Of a stretch of DNA of 64,000 nucleotides, positions 18,054-29,856 are shown one piece after another; the stretch's first letter is position 1; each line of letters starts with the position of its first letter. This DNA comes from Planctomycetota bacterium. Its GTDB lineage: Bacteria; Planctomycetota; Phycisphaerae; Phycisphaerales; SM1A02. The stretch spans positions 1 through 64,000 of the forward strand of contig RFON01000003.1 of NCBI GenBank assembly GCA_009926625.1. The letters run 5' to 3'. The notes under the pieces were generated by a model. The model made no database searches. It was not told the origin of the DNA and worked only from the letters and a program-made list of their open reading frames with translations. The translations under genes and the position numbers were made by a program.

Positions 18054-20084
18054 GTGACCACCATGGAGGCACGAGGTCAGGTGGCTGAGCGCACCACCGA
18101 TGAAGATTCTTCGCAGGGTGGTGCACGCCTTGAGCGCAGGCTCTTCGTGGCGCTCTGCGGCGGCGTTCTCCTGCTCGTGGCCGCCGTTGGGCAATCGTTC
18201 CTCGGCATCGAACCCGCCGTGGCACAGATCCCTGCCGTTCTCGGCGCGATCATCCTGACCATCCCGATGGCCACGGGCGCGGTCCGAGAGTTGCGCGCGG
18301 GCCGCCCGTCGAGCGATTCGCTGGCCACGCTCGCGGTGCTCGCGGCGATGGCAAACCAGTTGTATCTCGCAGCAGGATTCCTTGCGTTCTTCCTGTGGCT
18401 GTCGGAACTCATCCTCTCGCGCACGGCGTGGGGCGCGCAGCGAGCGATCCGTGAACTGCTCGAACTCACGCCGGATGTCGCTCGAATCGTCGACGCCAGC
18501 GGCGCGGAACGGGAGGTGCGGCGCAGCGCGCTGTCGGTCGGACAACTGGTGCGCGTGCGTCCCGGCGAAAACCTGCCCGCCGATGGGCGCATCGTGCGAG
18601 GAACGACGAGCATCAACCAAGCATCACTGACGGGCGAAGCCGTCCCCATCGAGGCGCAGCCGGGCAGCGAGGTGTATGCGGGAACCACGAACCTCACGGG
18701 GCAGATCGACATCGAAGTGACCGCGGTCGCTGGCGAAACGACCATCGGCAAGGTGGAGTCGCTCATCCGCGAGGCGGAGAATTCCCGCAGTGATCGGCAA
18801 GAAATGATCGAGCGCCTTGCGGCATACTACGTGCCCGTCGTGCTGATGGTCGCCGGACTCGTGTGGTTCTTCACCACGAAAAGCGCATCGGCGGAAGTGC
18901 GCAGCCAAGCGGCGGTCCGCGCCATCACCGTCCTTGTCGTGACATGCCCAGGCGCCTTGCTCATCTCGCATCCGACCGCGATGGTGGCTGCGTTCGCGGC
19001 CGCGGCTCGGCTCGGCATCATGATCAAGCAGACGCGCACGCTCGAAGAGGCTGCGCGGATTGATACGGTGGTGATGGACAAGACCGGCACCCTCACGACT
19101 GGCCGCTTCTCGGTCAGCCGCCTGGCACCAGCCGAGGGCACCGAAGGAGCCGCACTCCTGCAAGCTGCTGCAGACTGCGAGCAGTCGAGCAATCATCCGC
19201 TCGCACGGAGCATCCTCGAAACAGCTCAGCGTGCGCGCATCGTTCCGTCCGCAATCGAGTCGTACGAGGAGATCCACGGTCGCGGCGTGCTTGCGCGCAC
19301 GAATGGCGGCGCCGTGCTGCATGCGGGGCGTTCCCAGTGGATTGCCGAACTGAATCCAGGCGCGATGGAGCAGATCAAGCAGGTGGAGCAGCGAATCGAA
19401 GGCATGTCGAGCGTGCATGTCATGCAGGACGGGCGCTACCTCGGTGCCGTGGGACTCGAGGACAAGCTTCGGCAGCATGCATCCGAAGCGGTCACGCGCC
19501 TGCGCCAACTTGGCGTGCGGCGAGTCTGCATCTTCACGGGAGATCGACTTGGGGTTGCGCAGCGCGTCGGCGAAGCGGTTGGCGTCGACACGATCGAGGC
19601 CGAGTGCCTGCCCGAGGAAAAGCACGAGGAGCTGAAGTACCTGATTCGCAGGGGAAACCGCGTGCTCGTCGTGGGTGACGGCATCAACGACGGACCGATC
19701 CTCGCGAGCGCCGATGTGGGGGTTGCGATGGGGCTCTCAGGATCGGACATCGCCACCAACAGCGCAGGCGTGGCACTGATGAACGAGGACCTTCGTCATA
19801 TACCGTTCCTCGTCGAACTCGCATCGAAGGCCAAAGGCATCATCGCGGCGAACATCGGGATCAGCCTCCTGCTCGCGACCATCGGACTCGCGCTCGCGGC
19901 CACTGGGCAAATCGATATCTGGGTGACCCCCTTCTATCAAGCCGCCGCCTACATCTTCGTGATCGCCAACAGCCTTCGGCTCGTGCGATTTGGCGAGGAG
20001 TACGCCGATGCCGAAGAGATTCGGCGCGCAGCGCAGACTTCGCTTGCCCCCAAGCCAATCCGCGCGGCGCAGCAGCCCGCGTGA
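18054..20084 (+). CDS. P1B-type heavy-metal ATPase with CPG membrane motif
   Basis: A 676-residue P-type ATPase without an N-terminal heavy-metal-binding domain. It has two to four N-terminal membrane helices, the actuator motif SLTGEAVPIE near residue 195, the phosphorylation motif VMDKTGTLTTG (Asp near 342), the P1B marker SSNHPLA, and the hinge VVGDGINDGPIL. Two C-terminal helices follow. The ion-path helix reads VLVVTCPGALLISHP (near 297), CPG where classical P1B pumps have CPC. Ion specificity is therefore uncertain; Zn/Cd, Cu and Mn are all possible. GTG 18054 is preceded by AGAGGA at suitable spacing, one of the few clear Shine-Dalgarno sites here. Monocistronic. Confidence 0.88.
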   Translation: MTTMEARGQVAERTTDEDSSQGGARLERRLFVALCGGVLLLVAAVGQSFLGIEPAVAQIPAVLGAIILTIPMATGAVRELRAGRPSSDSLATLAVLAAMANQLYLAAGFLAFFLWLSELILSRTAWGAQRAIRELLELTPDVARIVDASGAEREVRRSALSVGQLVRVRPGENLPADGRIVRGTTSINQASLTGEAVPIEAQPGSEVYAGTTNLTGQIDIEVTAVAGETTIGKVESLIREAENSRSDRQEMIERLAAYYVPVVLMVAGLVWFFTTKSASAEVRSQAAVRAITVLVVTCPGALLISHPTAMVAAFAAAARLGIMIKQTRTLEEAARIDTVVMDKTGTLTTGRFSVSRLAPAEGTEGAALLQAAADCEQSSNHPLARSILETAQRARIVPSAIESYEEIHGRGVLARTNGGAVLHAGRSQWIAELNPGAMEQIKQVEQRIEGMSSVHVMQDGRYLGAVGLEDKLRQHASEAVTRLRQLGVRRVCIFTGDRLGVAQRVGEAVGVDTIEAECLPEEKHEELKYLIRRGNRVLVVGDGINDGPILASADVGVAMGLSGSDIATNSAGVALMNEDLRHIPFLVELASKAKGIIAANIGISLLLATIGLALAATGQIDIWVTPFYQAAAYIFVIANSLRLVRFGEEYADAEEIRRAAQTSLAPKPIRAAQQPA

Positions 20085-20102
20085 TCAGCTGGATCAGCGC
20101 GA

Positions 20103-21200
20103 TCAGGCGATCGTCACCGCAGGATCGAGGTAGACATCCTGGATCGCGTTCAACAGGCGCACGCCCTCAGCCATGGGACGCTGGAACGCCTTGCGACCAG
20201 AGATCAGACCCGTACCGCCCGCGCGTTTGTTGATCACCGCTGTGCGCACGGCCTCGGCGAGGTCGTTCCCCCCGCTGCTGGCGCCTCCTGAGTTGATCAG
20301 TCCACTGCGACCACTGAAGCAATTGAGCACTTGGTAGCGAGTCAGGTCGATCGGGTGATCGCTGCACAACTCGGTGTAGATCCGCTTGTCGAACTTTCCG
20401 TAGCTCGAACCGCCCATGTTCAGCGCTTCGTAGCCGCCGTTGCAGTCCGCCTGCTTCTGCTTGATGATGTCGGCCTGGATGGTGACGCCCAGGTGGTTCG
20501 CCTGCCCAGTGAGGTCGGCGCTCGTGTGGTAATCGCGTCCGTCCTTCACGAATGCCTTGTTGCGGAGGTAACACCAGAGCACGGTCACCATCCCAAGCTG
20601 ATGCGCTTCGTGAAACGCCTCAGCCACTTCGATGATCTCGCGGTCCGCATCATCGGAGCCGAAGTAGATGGTCGCACCAACCGCCGCTGCACCGAGATTC
20701 CACGCCTCGCGCACCGATCCGAAGAGAATCTGCTTGTGCTGGTTGGGGTAGGTGAGCAGTTCGTTGTGGTTGATCTTGACCAAGAAGGGAATCTTGTGCG
20801 CGTAGGTTCGTGCGACGCTGCCGAAGACGCCGAATGTCGTCGCGACCGCGTTGCACCCGCCCTCGATCGCGAGCTTGATGATGTTGCCGCCATCGAAGTA
20901 GAGCGGATTGCGCGCGAAGCTCGCCCCCGCCGAATGCTCGATGCCCTGATCGACCGGCAGGATGCTGCAGTAGCCCGTGCCTGCGAGCCGGCCATGCCCA
21001 AAGATCGCCTGCATGTTGCGGATCACCTGCGGATTTCGGTCTGTTTGAACGACCGTGCGGTCAATGAAGTCGGGACCTGGCAGGTGCAGCAGGTCCTTGC
21101 TGACCTTTGGCTTGAAAGTGAGCAGCGCCTGCGCCTCGGCACCCAGGATCGACTCGGTGGATGATGCAACGGCGGATGGGCGGGCTGGTGCTTGCGTCAT
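20103..21200 (-). CDS. fbaB: Class I fructose-bisphosphate aldolase (DhnA/FbaB type)
   Basis: A 365-residue Schiff-base aldolase that cleaves or forms fructose 1,6-bisphosphate in glycolysis and gluconeogenesis. Family features are [44 protein letters not shown] with the conserved Lys, [21 protein letters not shown], and [12 protein letters not shown] for phosphate binding. ATG 21200 is chosen because AAGGA lies 7 nt upstream, and the longer open frame extends into the divergent gene. A TATCTT hexamer (21243-21238, minus) would give a leader of about 30 nt. The strong Shine-Dalgarno fits a highly expressed gene. Confidence 0.92.
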   Translation of the reverse strand: MTQAPARPSAVASSTESILGAEAQALLTFKPKVSKDLLHLPGPDFIDRTVVQTDRNPQVIRNMQAIFGHGRLAGTGYCSILPVDQGIEHSAGASFARNPLYFDGGNIIKLAIEGGCNAVATTFGVFGSVARTYAHKIPFLVKINHNELLTYPNQHKQILFGSVREAWNLGAAAVGATIYFGSDDADREIIEVAEAFHEAHQLGMVTVLWCYLRNKAFVKDGRDYHTSADLTGQANHLGVTIQADIIKQKQADCNGGYEALNMGGSSYGKFDKRIYTELCSDHPIDLTRYQVLNCFSGRSGLINSGGASSGGNDLAEAVRTAVINKRAGGTGLISGRKAFQRPMAEGVRLLNAIQDVYLDPAVTIA

Positions 21201-21237
21201 GTGGATTCCTTGTTGATGAATGGGTCCGACGAGCAAA

Positions 21238-21243
21238 GATAGC
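21238..21243 (-). promoter_or_regulatory. -10 element TATCTT of the aldolase gene
   Basis: On the minus strand TATCTT lies 37 nt before ATG 21200, with the Shine-Dalgarno AAGGA between them. This is a leadered transcript, unlike most in the window. Confidence 0.35.
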
Positions 21244-21265
21244 CGACAACGATCACAATGCATCG

Positions 21266-22240
21266 ATGCTCTATGCGGGGATCGATGAGGCTGGCTACGG
21301 GCCGCTGCTCGGACCCTTGTGCGTCGGCTGCTCTGCATGGCAGATCGAATCGGGGGCTGACATCGACGCGCCACCAGATCTGTGGCAGCTCTTGAAGGGT
21401 GCAGTCTGTCGGAAGGCACGCGATCGACGCGGACGAATCGCCATCAACGACAGCAAACAACTCAAGGGATCGGGGGCGGGCGGAAGGCATCCACTTGCCG
21501 ACATCGAGCGCGGCGTGCTCGCGGCACTCAGCACACTGCACGCTGCCCCCTGCTGCGGTGATGCCGATGTATTCGAACGGCTCGGGAGCGCTGCTCCGCC
21601 CGAGTCAGAGCCGTGGTACGCGGGGGGCGTTCCACTGCCCTTTGCGTGCGATGCGCCACACCTTTCGCTCGGTGCGAGCATGCTTCGACGCGACCTCGCG
21701 AAGGCAGGTGTTCGATTGCTCGGGCTGCACTGTGCAGCCGTCGATGCTGGACCAATCAACGATGCGGCGCGTCGCGGGGCGGTGAAGTCGAGCATCCCAT
21801 GGACACTCGTGATGCAACATGTCCGTCACCTTCGGGCTGCAGCCAACGGCAGTCTGCTGCGGGTCGCCGTGGATCGGCAAGGTGGTCGCATGAGGCATGT
21901 CGATGAACTGCTCCGCGAGTTCCCGAGCGACCGTTTGAAAATCGAGCAGGAGGATGAGACGGAAAGTCGCTACCGCCTCAAGGGGGCATCGGGGACGCTC
22001 GTGATCTCATTCACGGTTGATGCGGAGGCGGCGCACCTGCCTGTTGCACTGGCATCGATGACGGCGAAGTATGTCCGCGAACTGTGGATGCTGCGGCTGA
22101 ACCGCTTCTTCATATCAAGGGTCGATGGGCTGGCGCCGACCGCCGGCTATGTCACGGATGGTCGGCGTTTCATGGATCGAATCCGCCCCGCGCTCGACCG
22201 CGAAGGCATCGACTGCGCACGCTTGGTTCGGTCGGTCTAG
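21266..22240 (+). CDS. Divergent RNase HII-like protein
   Basis: A 324-residue protein whose N-terminus, [19 protein letters not shown], matches the RNase HII active-site strand (consensus GIDEAGRGPLAGP). INDSKQLKG matches the conserved DSK motif near residue 75. The arginine of the GRG ribonucleotide-recognition motif is Tyr here. The protein is also longer than the usual 200-220 residues, with a Cys/Pro-rich insertion around 90-130. The C-terminal [18 protein letters not shown] resembles the family's SIxAKVxRD helix. RNase H activity is plausible but substrate preference may differ. It is divergent from the aldolase gene. ATG 21266 begins just before the motif. Confidence 0.65.
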   Translation: MLYAGIDEAGYGPLLGPLCVGCSAWQIESGADIDAPPDLWQLLKGAVCRKARDRRGRIAINDSKQLKGSGAGGRHPLADIERGVLAALSTLHAAPCCGDADVFERLGSAAPPESEPWYAGGVPLPFACDAPHLSLGASMLRRDLAKAGVRLLGLHCAAVDAGPINDAARRGAVKSSIPWTLVMQHVRHLRAAANGSLLRVAVDRQGGRMRHVDELLREFPSDRLKIEQEDETESRYRLKGASGTLVISFTVDAEAAHLPVALASMTAKYVRELWMLRLNRFFISRVDGLAPTAGYVTDGRRFMDRIRPALDREGIDCARLVRSV

Positions 22241-22322
22241 CCGTTCCCCGCGAACCCCTTTCGGGCCATCGAAAGCAACGGCTGACCGACTGCGTTCTGT
22301 TTGAAACTTCGAGGTCCCCTGC

Positions 22323-22328
22323 TAGACT
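22323..22328 (+). promoter_or_regulatory. -10 element TAGACT of fusA-ribD
   Basis: TAGACT lies 46 nt before ATG 22375. The leader contains GAAGGAAC, a good Shine-Dalgarno ending 5-6 nt from the start codon. Together these mark a conventional leadered, strongly translated gene. Confidence 0.4.
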
Positions 22329-22374
22329 CCCCGACTTTCCACACAGGCACGCTCTCCCCATCGAAGGAACTCCA

Positions 22375-24488
<2,114 letters not shown>

Positions 24489-24489
<1 letters not shown>

Positions 24490-25673
24490 TGGATGGCGGC
24501 ATCGGAGCGTCGCGAAATGTGACGAACCCGATGCTCCTGCGCACGAGTCAGTCGCGTGCGCGGGAGTTGTTGGATCGCGCGGCGCGATTGGCAATCCGAG
24601 GCCACGGGGCCGTCGAGCCCAATCCGATGGTTGGCTGCGTTCTGCTCGCGGCCGATGGCAGCATCGTGTCGGTCGCGCATCACCGCGCCGTTGGCGGTGA
24701 TCATGCCGAAGCTGCTGCACTTTCACACGCAGGTGAACGCGCCCAAGGCGGCACGGCGCTCGTCACCCTCGAGCCCTGCAACCACCACGGACGAACGCCA
24801 CCCTGCTCGCTCGCGCTGTGCCGCGCGGGCGTCCGCGAGGTGATATTCGGGGAGTGCGATGCGAACCCCGCGGCAGCCGGCGGTGCCGAACAGCTGCGGA
24901 GTGCCGGCATTGATGCGTGGCAGTGCTCGACCGACTTGACGCGGTGGCTGCACGCCCCCTTCCTTCTTCGCGTTCGCGAGCAGCGACCTTGGGTCATTGC
25001 CAAGTGGGCGCAGGATTGCACAGGTGCGACGGCTGCGCACGACGGCACGGATCGGTGGATCAGTTCGCCGCGAAGCCGTGCGATGGTGCACCGTGAGCGC
25101 GCTCGGGTCGATGCCGTGCTCGTGGGGATCGGCACGGTGCTCCACGATGACCCGCACCTGCTGCCGCGCACCTGCAGTCGTAGGCGAACGCCCGTGCGCG
25201 CGGTCATCGATCCATTTCTGGCCGTTCCGCTGGACTCGAAGCTTGTTCGCACGGTTGCGGATGGACCAGTGACCGTACTCACTTCAGTTGAAGCGCTCAC
25301 CACGCGCTCCAACGAGGCGGAGCAGTTGCGCCGCGCCGGCGTGATTGTTCGTCCACTGGATCTGCAGACGGGTCGGTCGTCGCCGCTGCGGGGGGTGGCC
25401 ACGGAACAGCTTCGCAAGTGTCTCGAAGCGCTCGGAGCCGATGGGGTGTCGACCGTGCTTTGCGAGGGCGGTGCGCGGCTGATCGGTGCCCTGCTCGCTG
25501 CGGATCTCGTCGACGATGCCTGGGTGTTTTCGTCATCACACCCGCTCGACCGCGCCGCAGCGGATCCGAAGCGCATCACGCTCCCACATGAAGGCACCTT
25601 TGCGCTGCATGCCTCGGTCACCCGTTGCAGCGACCGCGTGGAGTTCTGGCGGCGAATGCGTCAGCGCGACTGA
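24489..25673 (+). CDS. ribD: Bifunctional riboflavin biosynthesis deaminase/reductase RibD
   Basis: A 394-residue enzyme for the second and third steps of riboflavin synthesis. The N-terminal deaminase has the zinc site GGDHAEAAAL and LEPCNHHGRTPPC with VEPNPMVGCVL. The C-terminal reductase has VIAKWAQDCTGATA, WISSPRSRAMVH, DAVLVGIGTVLHDDP, and VLCEGGARLIGALL. The start is ATG 24489, overlapping the fusA stop as TGATG; GTG 24486 is also possible. The first 16 residues are not conserved. Coupling of a riboflavin gene to fusA is unusual but looks like simple operon packing. Its 3' end overlaps the convergent DUF4340 gene by 13 bp. Confidence 0.93.
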
Positions 25674-27103
25674 GGCATCGGCTGCGGGACGGGGGTCGCC
25701 TGCGGCGCTGCGGGCAGGCACGATGCGCTATCAAGACGCAGTGCCAAGGACGATGGGTGAATCCGAAGGACACCACTGCCATCGTCGATCCCGAACCTCC
25801 CATTGTTGCGCTCCTGCACGATGGCGAGAGCGGCAATATCACGACCGTCAAACGACTCTGCGACGATCCGCCCTGCGACCAATTCGGCCGACGGACGCTC
25901 GAGCGTCACCTCTGCCGCTCGCGATGTGCAGAGTTTCGCCAGCAGGGACTCTGCCGCCGCCTTGTCCGCTGCCGCTTCGCCTTGTGCGCTCACCACCTTC
26001 CACTCCCCCGCCATGCGCTGCAACCGCCACTGCTCTCCGCCCACCGGATCAACACGAAGCGCCGCGATGTCTTCCGCGCGGCAACCCGTTGCCGTCGGAT
26101 CCACCAGAAGCAGGCCGATCGGCACCGCTGCAGCAACCGCGGTTGCATCGATCTCCAAGACCGCCTCGGGTCGATTGGTCAGGCGCGCGAATCGCTCGGC
26201 TGCACCGCTCCGAACTGGCGAACCAATCTCGAGGCGTTCCATCTGGTCCGTTCGGTGCACCGTGCCATCGACCGCAATGCTCTGCCGCTCGCTGTGGACC
26301 TCCACAGCCGAGCTCGGGCGGTCGAGCCCAAACGGCAGCAGTTCCGCTGGATTGTCCGCCACGAAACCGCTGGTCTGCGCGCGCTCGAGGGCCTCGAGCC
26401 ATCGTTCAACCGCACCACGATCGGCGCGGGTGTTCAGCGGCGAGACAAGACGCCACCGCGGCCCCTCTCGGACGACCTCGATTCGCTCGACCCCGCCCTT
26501 CGCCCGCTGCTCGCACACCAATCGCGTGCACTCGACATCCGCACGCGAGAAAAGGAATGGCGTACGCCACTGTCGAAAGTCGCCAAGCAGTGCTGCATCG
26601 TGAAAGGTGGATCGCGCGACTTTTGGCTGCGGATCGGCATCGCTGCACATCCATGCAAAGCCAGCCGGCAGCCGTGCGCCGAGCCGCAGCGTCAATCCGC
26701 CCGAGGCCCAACGGAACTCGACGGTCGGTGCATCAGCGGTCAATCCAGTGACGACGGTTGCATCGACAACATCTGCGCCCGTGGTGCCGTCGCGCACCTG
26801 CACCTCCGCCGCGCGCGCGAGCAGCCCATCGACTTCCGCGTCCTGCATCGGGTACTCGAACGGCTTGGACTGCCACCAGTGCCCTCCGCGCCTCACGAAC
26901 TCGATGACGCTGCCGGCACCGCGCCGAACGGTGATGCGTTCCACATCGGCCCAAGGCAGCGACCCCACAGCGATCATGCGCCGCAATCCGCCAACAGCGG
27001 CCGCGCGCGACACTGCAGGCGCTGTCGACAACCACACAACGCTCGCCAGTGTTGCACACACCACGGCGGCGATCCAAAGGCGGAGCAGCGGACGAGCCAT
27101 CAT
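25661..27103 (-). CDS. DUF4340 protein of a Gld-type ABC locus
   Basis: A 480-residue protein with an N-terminal membrane anchor (MARPLLRLWIAAVVCATLAS). A series of repeated beta-rich modules follows: WADVERITVRRG, FEYPMQDAEVDGLLARAAEV, RWRLVSPLNTRADRGAVERW. This is the DUF4340 pattern, in which a lipoprotein-like anchor carries repeated segments predicted to face the periplasm. These proteins are usually found beside GldA/GldF/GldG-like ABC systems, as here. ATG 27103 overlaps the stop of the permease gene as ATGA. Biochemical role is unknown. The Pro/Gln tail overlaps the end of ribD. Confidence 0.72.
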   Translation of the reverse strand: MMARPLLRLWIAAVVCATLASVVWLSTAPAVSRAAAVGGLRRMIAVGSLPWADVERITVRRGAGSVIEFVRRGGHWWQSKPFEYPMQDAEVDGLLARAAEVQVRDGTTGADVVDATVVTGLTADAPTVEFRWASGGLTLRLGARLPAGFAWMCSDADPQPKVARSTFHDAALLGDFRQWRTPFLFSRADVECTRLVCEQRAKGGVERIEVVREGPRWRLVSPLNTRADRGAVERWLEALERAQTSGFVADNPAELLPFGLDRPSSAVEVHSERQSIAVDGTVHRTDQMERLEIGSPVRSGAAERFARLTNRPEAVLEIDATAVAAAVPIGLLLVDPTATGCRAEDIAALRVDPVGGEQWRLQRMAGEWKVVSAQGEAAADKAAAESLLAKLCTSRAAEVTLERPSAELVAGRIVAESFDGRDIAALAIVQERNNGRFGIDDGSGVLRIHPSSLALRLDSASCLPAAPQATPVPQPMPQSR

Positions 27104-29856
27104 CCGCGTGACCTCCACCAGCGGATCGCGACGCCGATGATCAGCAGTGCGCTCGGCAAGAGGATCGACAATCCAGCGGTCCACTGCAGGCGATCACGCA
27201 CGGAAATCTCGCCAATCCGGGATGCCTGGCGCGCGCTTCCACTGTCACCGAGTCGGGCATCGAGACCAGCAAGCCACAGTGCCCCGTTGACCGCCAGTTC
27301 GCGGTTGCCTGGCGTGACGAGAACATTGCCGGAGCCGGCAACGGTGCGCGCCTCGTCGACCACCGATGTAAGCATCCATGATGGCGATCCAACCACCAAC
27401 GCTCGAGCACGCGTACCGCCAACGACACTGCGCTCCGATGCCACCGCCACGCTGATGCCTGCATCGAGCGGTGCCGCAGATCGCGGATCTGGAGCGCGTC
27501 GTCGCCAGTCGCGCTCGATCGACCGTGCAGGCGCGGCAGGCGCGTCCAGTATCGGGACGGCGACGGCGTTTGCCCCCGCAGGCATCACGGGCACTGCCAC
27601 CTGAACGCCGACCCGCTGACCAACGAGGGCTCGCACGATCGGCAGGTCGCCAGCGCCGGCAAGCAGTTCCACACGAGTCCGTCGCTCGGTCTTGCCCTCG
27701 CCCACTGGAATGTCATCAACGATCACCGAATCCGTCTGCGCAGCAGCACCCAACTTGAATGCTGCTTCAGCCCACGGATCAGGGCGGCCCGCGAGCGGAC
27801 GCAGACTCGGGCCAATCGACAGCAGCAGCGGCTTTCCCTCGGCAATGATGCTCGCAAGGGCCTCGAGGAGCGCGCGCTCGCGAGCGTCCCGCTCAAGCGA
27901 CACGGTGCGCGGCGGAATCACCATCCAGACGCTCAGCGGACGCGCAATTGGCTGCGGTGCGGCGGTCACCTGCCATTCGCGCACATCGATGCGGGCGGCG
28001 CGGCACGCATCGGCAATGGCGGACACATCACTGCCGTCGCCGGTGGGCAGCAGCAGCGAGCGTTCCTCCGCATGAACGAGCAGCAGTTCCGGGCGCGCAT
28101 CATCCAGAATGCTGCGCATCGACGCATCGATGAGCTGCTCCATCCGGAATCGACGGTCGAATCGAACGACGCTCGATGCATCGCTGGAGTTCACCGCGAG
28201 CGCGCTGTCGGAAACGAAGGCAACACCATGCGGCGATTCAATGACGAGCCCACCTCCCACGGCCAGCCCCATGGAAACATCCTGCAGCGGATCACCCTCG
28301 AGTGCATCGATCGCATCGACCGTGCGCAACAGGGCACGCGCGCGAACACCCAACTCCGGGCGGAGGCGCTGCGCAAGCTCAACGATCTCGGGCGCAGCGT
28401 CGTTGGCGATGCCGCGTTCAACGAGCCATGACGAGAATGCACCCAGCTGTGTGCCCCAGTCGCGATTATGTGCGGCGACCACCAGCGCGGCTTCCCCCGC
28501 ATCAGGAAGCGCACGGTCTGGCCGACTGACGCGCATCGCCTCGATCGTTCGCAGGATGGCAGGCGTGCCGACCGCAAGCGCTCGCATGGCACTTCGGACG
28601 CGCTCGAGTTGGAGGCGATCCGCGGATCCATCGGCGAGCGTGTCGATCACTGCCCCGAGCCGCTCCGCCTCGCTGCCGGCAAATGAGGCGAGCCGCTCCA
28701 TCTCCGCGCAACCGTTGTCGACCGCAGCCCCGCTGTCCGCACTGGCCGATCGGTGGCGACGGACGAGCGCATCCGCCCACTTCGCGTACTCCGCAGCACC
28801 TTCCTGCTCCGTGGGATTGATTCGTGTGCACTCAATCACCCCGCCGTCCGCGGTCGTGAACTTCGCCATCGCCGACAGGACATCCTCGAGCTGAGCGCCA
28901 AGACTGCCGCTGAGCGAACCACCTGGGTCGATCCAGGTCACTCGCCATGATCCCGTCGCGCCCTGCACGAGCGCTTTCCATTGCGGCGCGACATCCCACT
29001 GCCGCCCCTTGGTCCAATCGACCGCGGTACGGAGAGCCGGAGCGCGCGCGACGACGCACACCGAGACCGCGATGGTCAGACCTGCGAGCACACCCGCCAC
29101 GATTCGAAGGTGCACGGCAAACGGGGTTCGGCCAGACGCGCGTTCGGCATCCGTGCGCTGAAGTGCCCATGCCCCCGTGAGAAACACGAATGTTGCCGCG
29201 AGAAAATAGGTCACATCCGCACTGTCAACGGCACCGACGAGAAACCCCTCAAGCCGTCGGATCGGATCTGCGGCGAAGAGCAGGTCGGCCTGATCCGCGG
29301 AGAGCGCAGGCGCAACCGAACGCAGGCCGATCAACAGCACGAGCCAGAAGAAGAAGGTGCTGAGAGAGGCCACCGACGCACTCGTCGTCAGCGATCCGAA
29401 GAACAACCCCGATGCAAGAGCAGCACTGCCGAGGAGCAAGACCCCGATGGCCGCGCACACGCACTCGCCGACATCGGGATTCGCCAGCGACTCAAGCACG
29501 GCGAACGGGCCACCGATGCCAACGATCACGAGCACGACGACCCCGATCATCCCAGCCAACCACCGCCCAAGCACCAGTGACGATGCGCCCGTTGGACTTG
29601 TCGCGAGCACCTCCCAAAAGCCACTGCGTCGATCCTCGGTCGTGGGTCGCAGCGAGAGCGCAGGCGCAACGAGCAGCATCGCCCAGCCCGCAGCGGCCGC
29701 GACCGCGCGAATCTCCGCGGGTGCGCCTGGAACGATTGTCGCAACGCCCGCGATGACTCCAGTCACGAGCGTGAAAACGGCAAGCGCGCCCCAGGCCGTT
29801 GCAGTCAGGAACAGCGCGCCTGCCTCGCGGCGCGCGATCGACAGCAGCGCCCGCAT
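27100..29856 (-). CDS. ABC-2 permease fused to a GldG-like auxiliary domain
   Basis: A 918-residue protein. Residues 1-270 are a six-helix ABC-2 permease of the NosY/GldF type (LLSIARREAGALFLTATAWG, RRSGFWEVLATSPTGASSLVLGRW, FFGSLTTSASVASLSTFFFW). After another membrane helix near 260-280, residues about 290-890 form a large soluble region like the ABC-transporter auxiliary domain of GldG (QWDVAPQWKALVQGATGSWRV, LSVWMVIPP, ALVVGSPSWML). A last transmembrane helix (LSILLPSALLIIGVAIRWW) precedes an Arg-rich tail. In Bacteroidetes gldF and gldG are separate genes; here they appear fused. It is preceded by its ATPase (TGATG overlap) and followed by DUF4340. The transported substrate is unknown. 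Confidence 0.75.
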   Translation of the reverse strand: MRALLSIARREAGALFLTATAWGALAVFTLVTGVIAGVATIVPGAPAEIRAVAAAAGWAMLLVAPALSLRPTTEDRRSGFWEVLATSPTGASSLVLGRWLAGMIGVVVLVIVGIGGPFAVLESLANPDVGECVCAAIGVLLLGSAALASGLFFGSLTTSASVASLSTFFFWLVLLIGLRSVAPALSADQADLLFAADPIRRLEGFLVGAVDSADVTYFLAATFVFLTGAWALQRTDAERASGRTPFAVHLRIVAGVLAGLTIAVSVCVVARAPALRTAVDWTKGRQWDVAPQWKALVQGATGSWRVTWIDPGGSLSGSLGAQLEDVLSAMAKFTTADGGVIECTRINPTEQEGAAEYAKWADALVRRHRSASADSGAAVDNGCAEMERLASFAGSEAERLGAVIDTLADGSADRLQLERVRSAMRALAVGTPAILRTIEAMRVSRPDRALPDAGEAALVVAAHNRDWGTQLGAFSSWLVERGIANDAAPEIVELAQRLRPELGVRARALLRTVDAIDALEGDPLQDVSMGLAVGGGLVIESPHGVAFVSDSALAVNSSDASSVVRFDRRFRMEQLIDASMRSILDDARPELLLVHAEERSLLLPTGDGSDVSAIADACRAARIDVREWQVTAAPQPIARPLSVWMVIPPRTVSLERDARERALLEALASIIAEGKPLLLSIGPSLRPLAGRPDPWAEAAFKLGAAAQTDSVIVDDIPVGEGKTERRTRVELLAGAGDLPIVRALVGQRVGVQVAVPVMPAGANAVAVPILDAPAAPARSIERDWRRRAPDPRSAAPLDAGISVAVASERSVVGGTRARALVVGSPSWMLTSVVDEARTVAGSGNVLVTPGNRELAVNGALWLAGLDARLGDSGSARQASRIGEISVRDRLQWTAGLSILLPSALLIIGVAIRWWRSRG

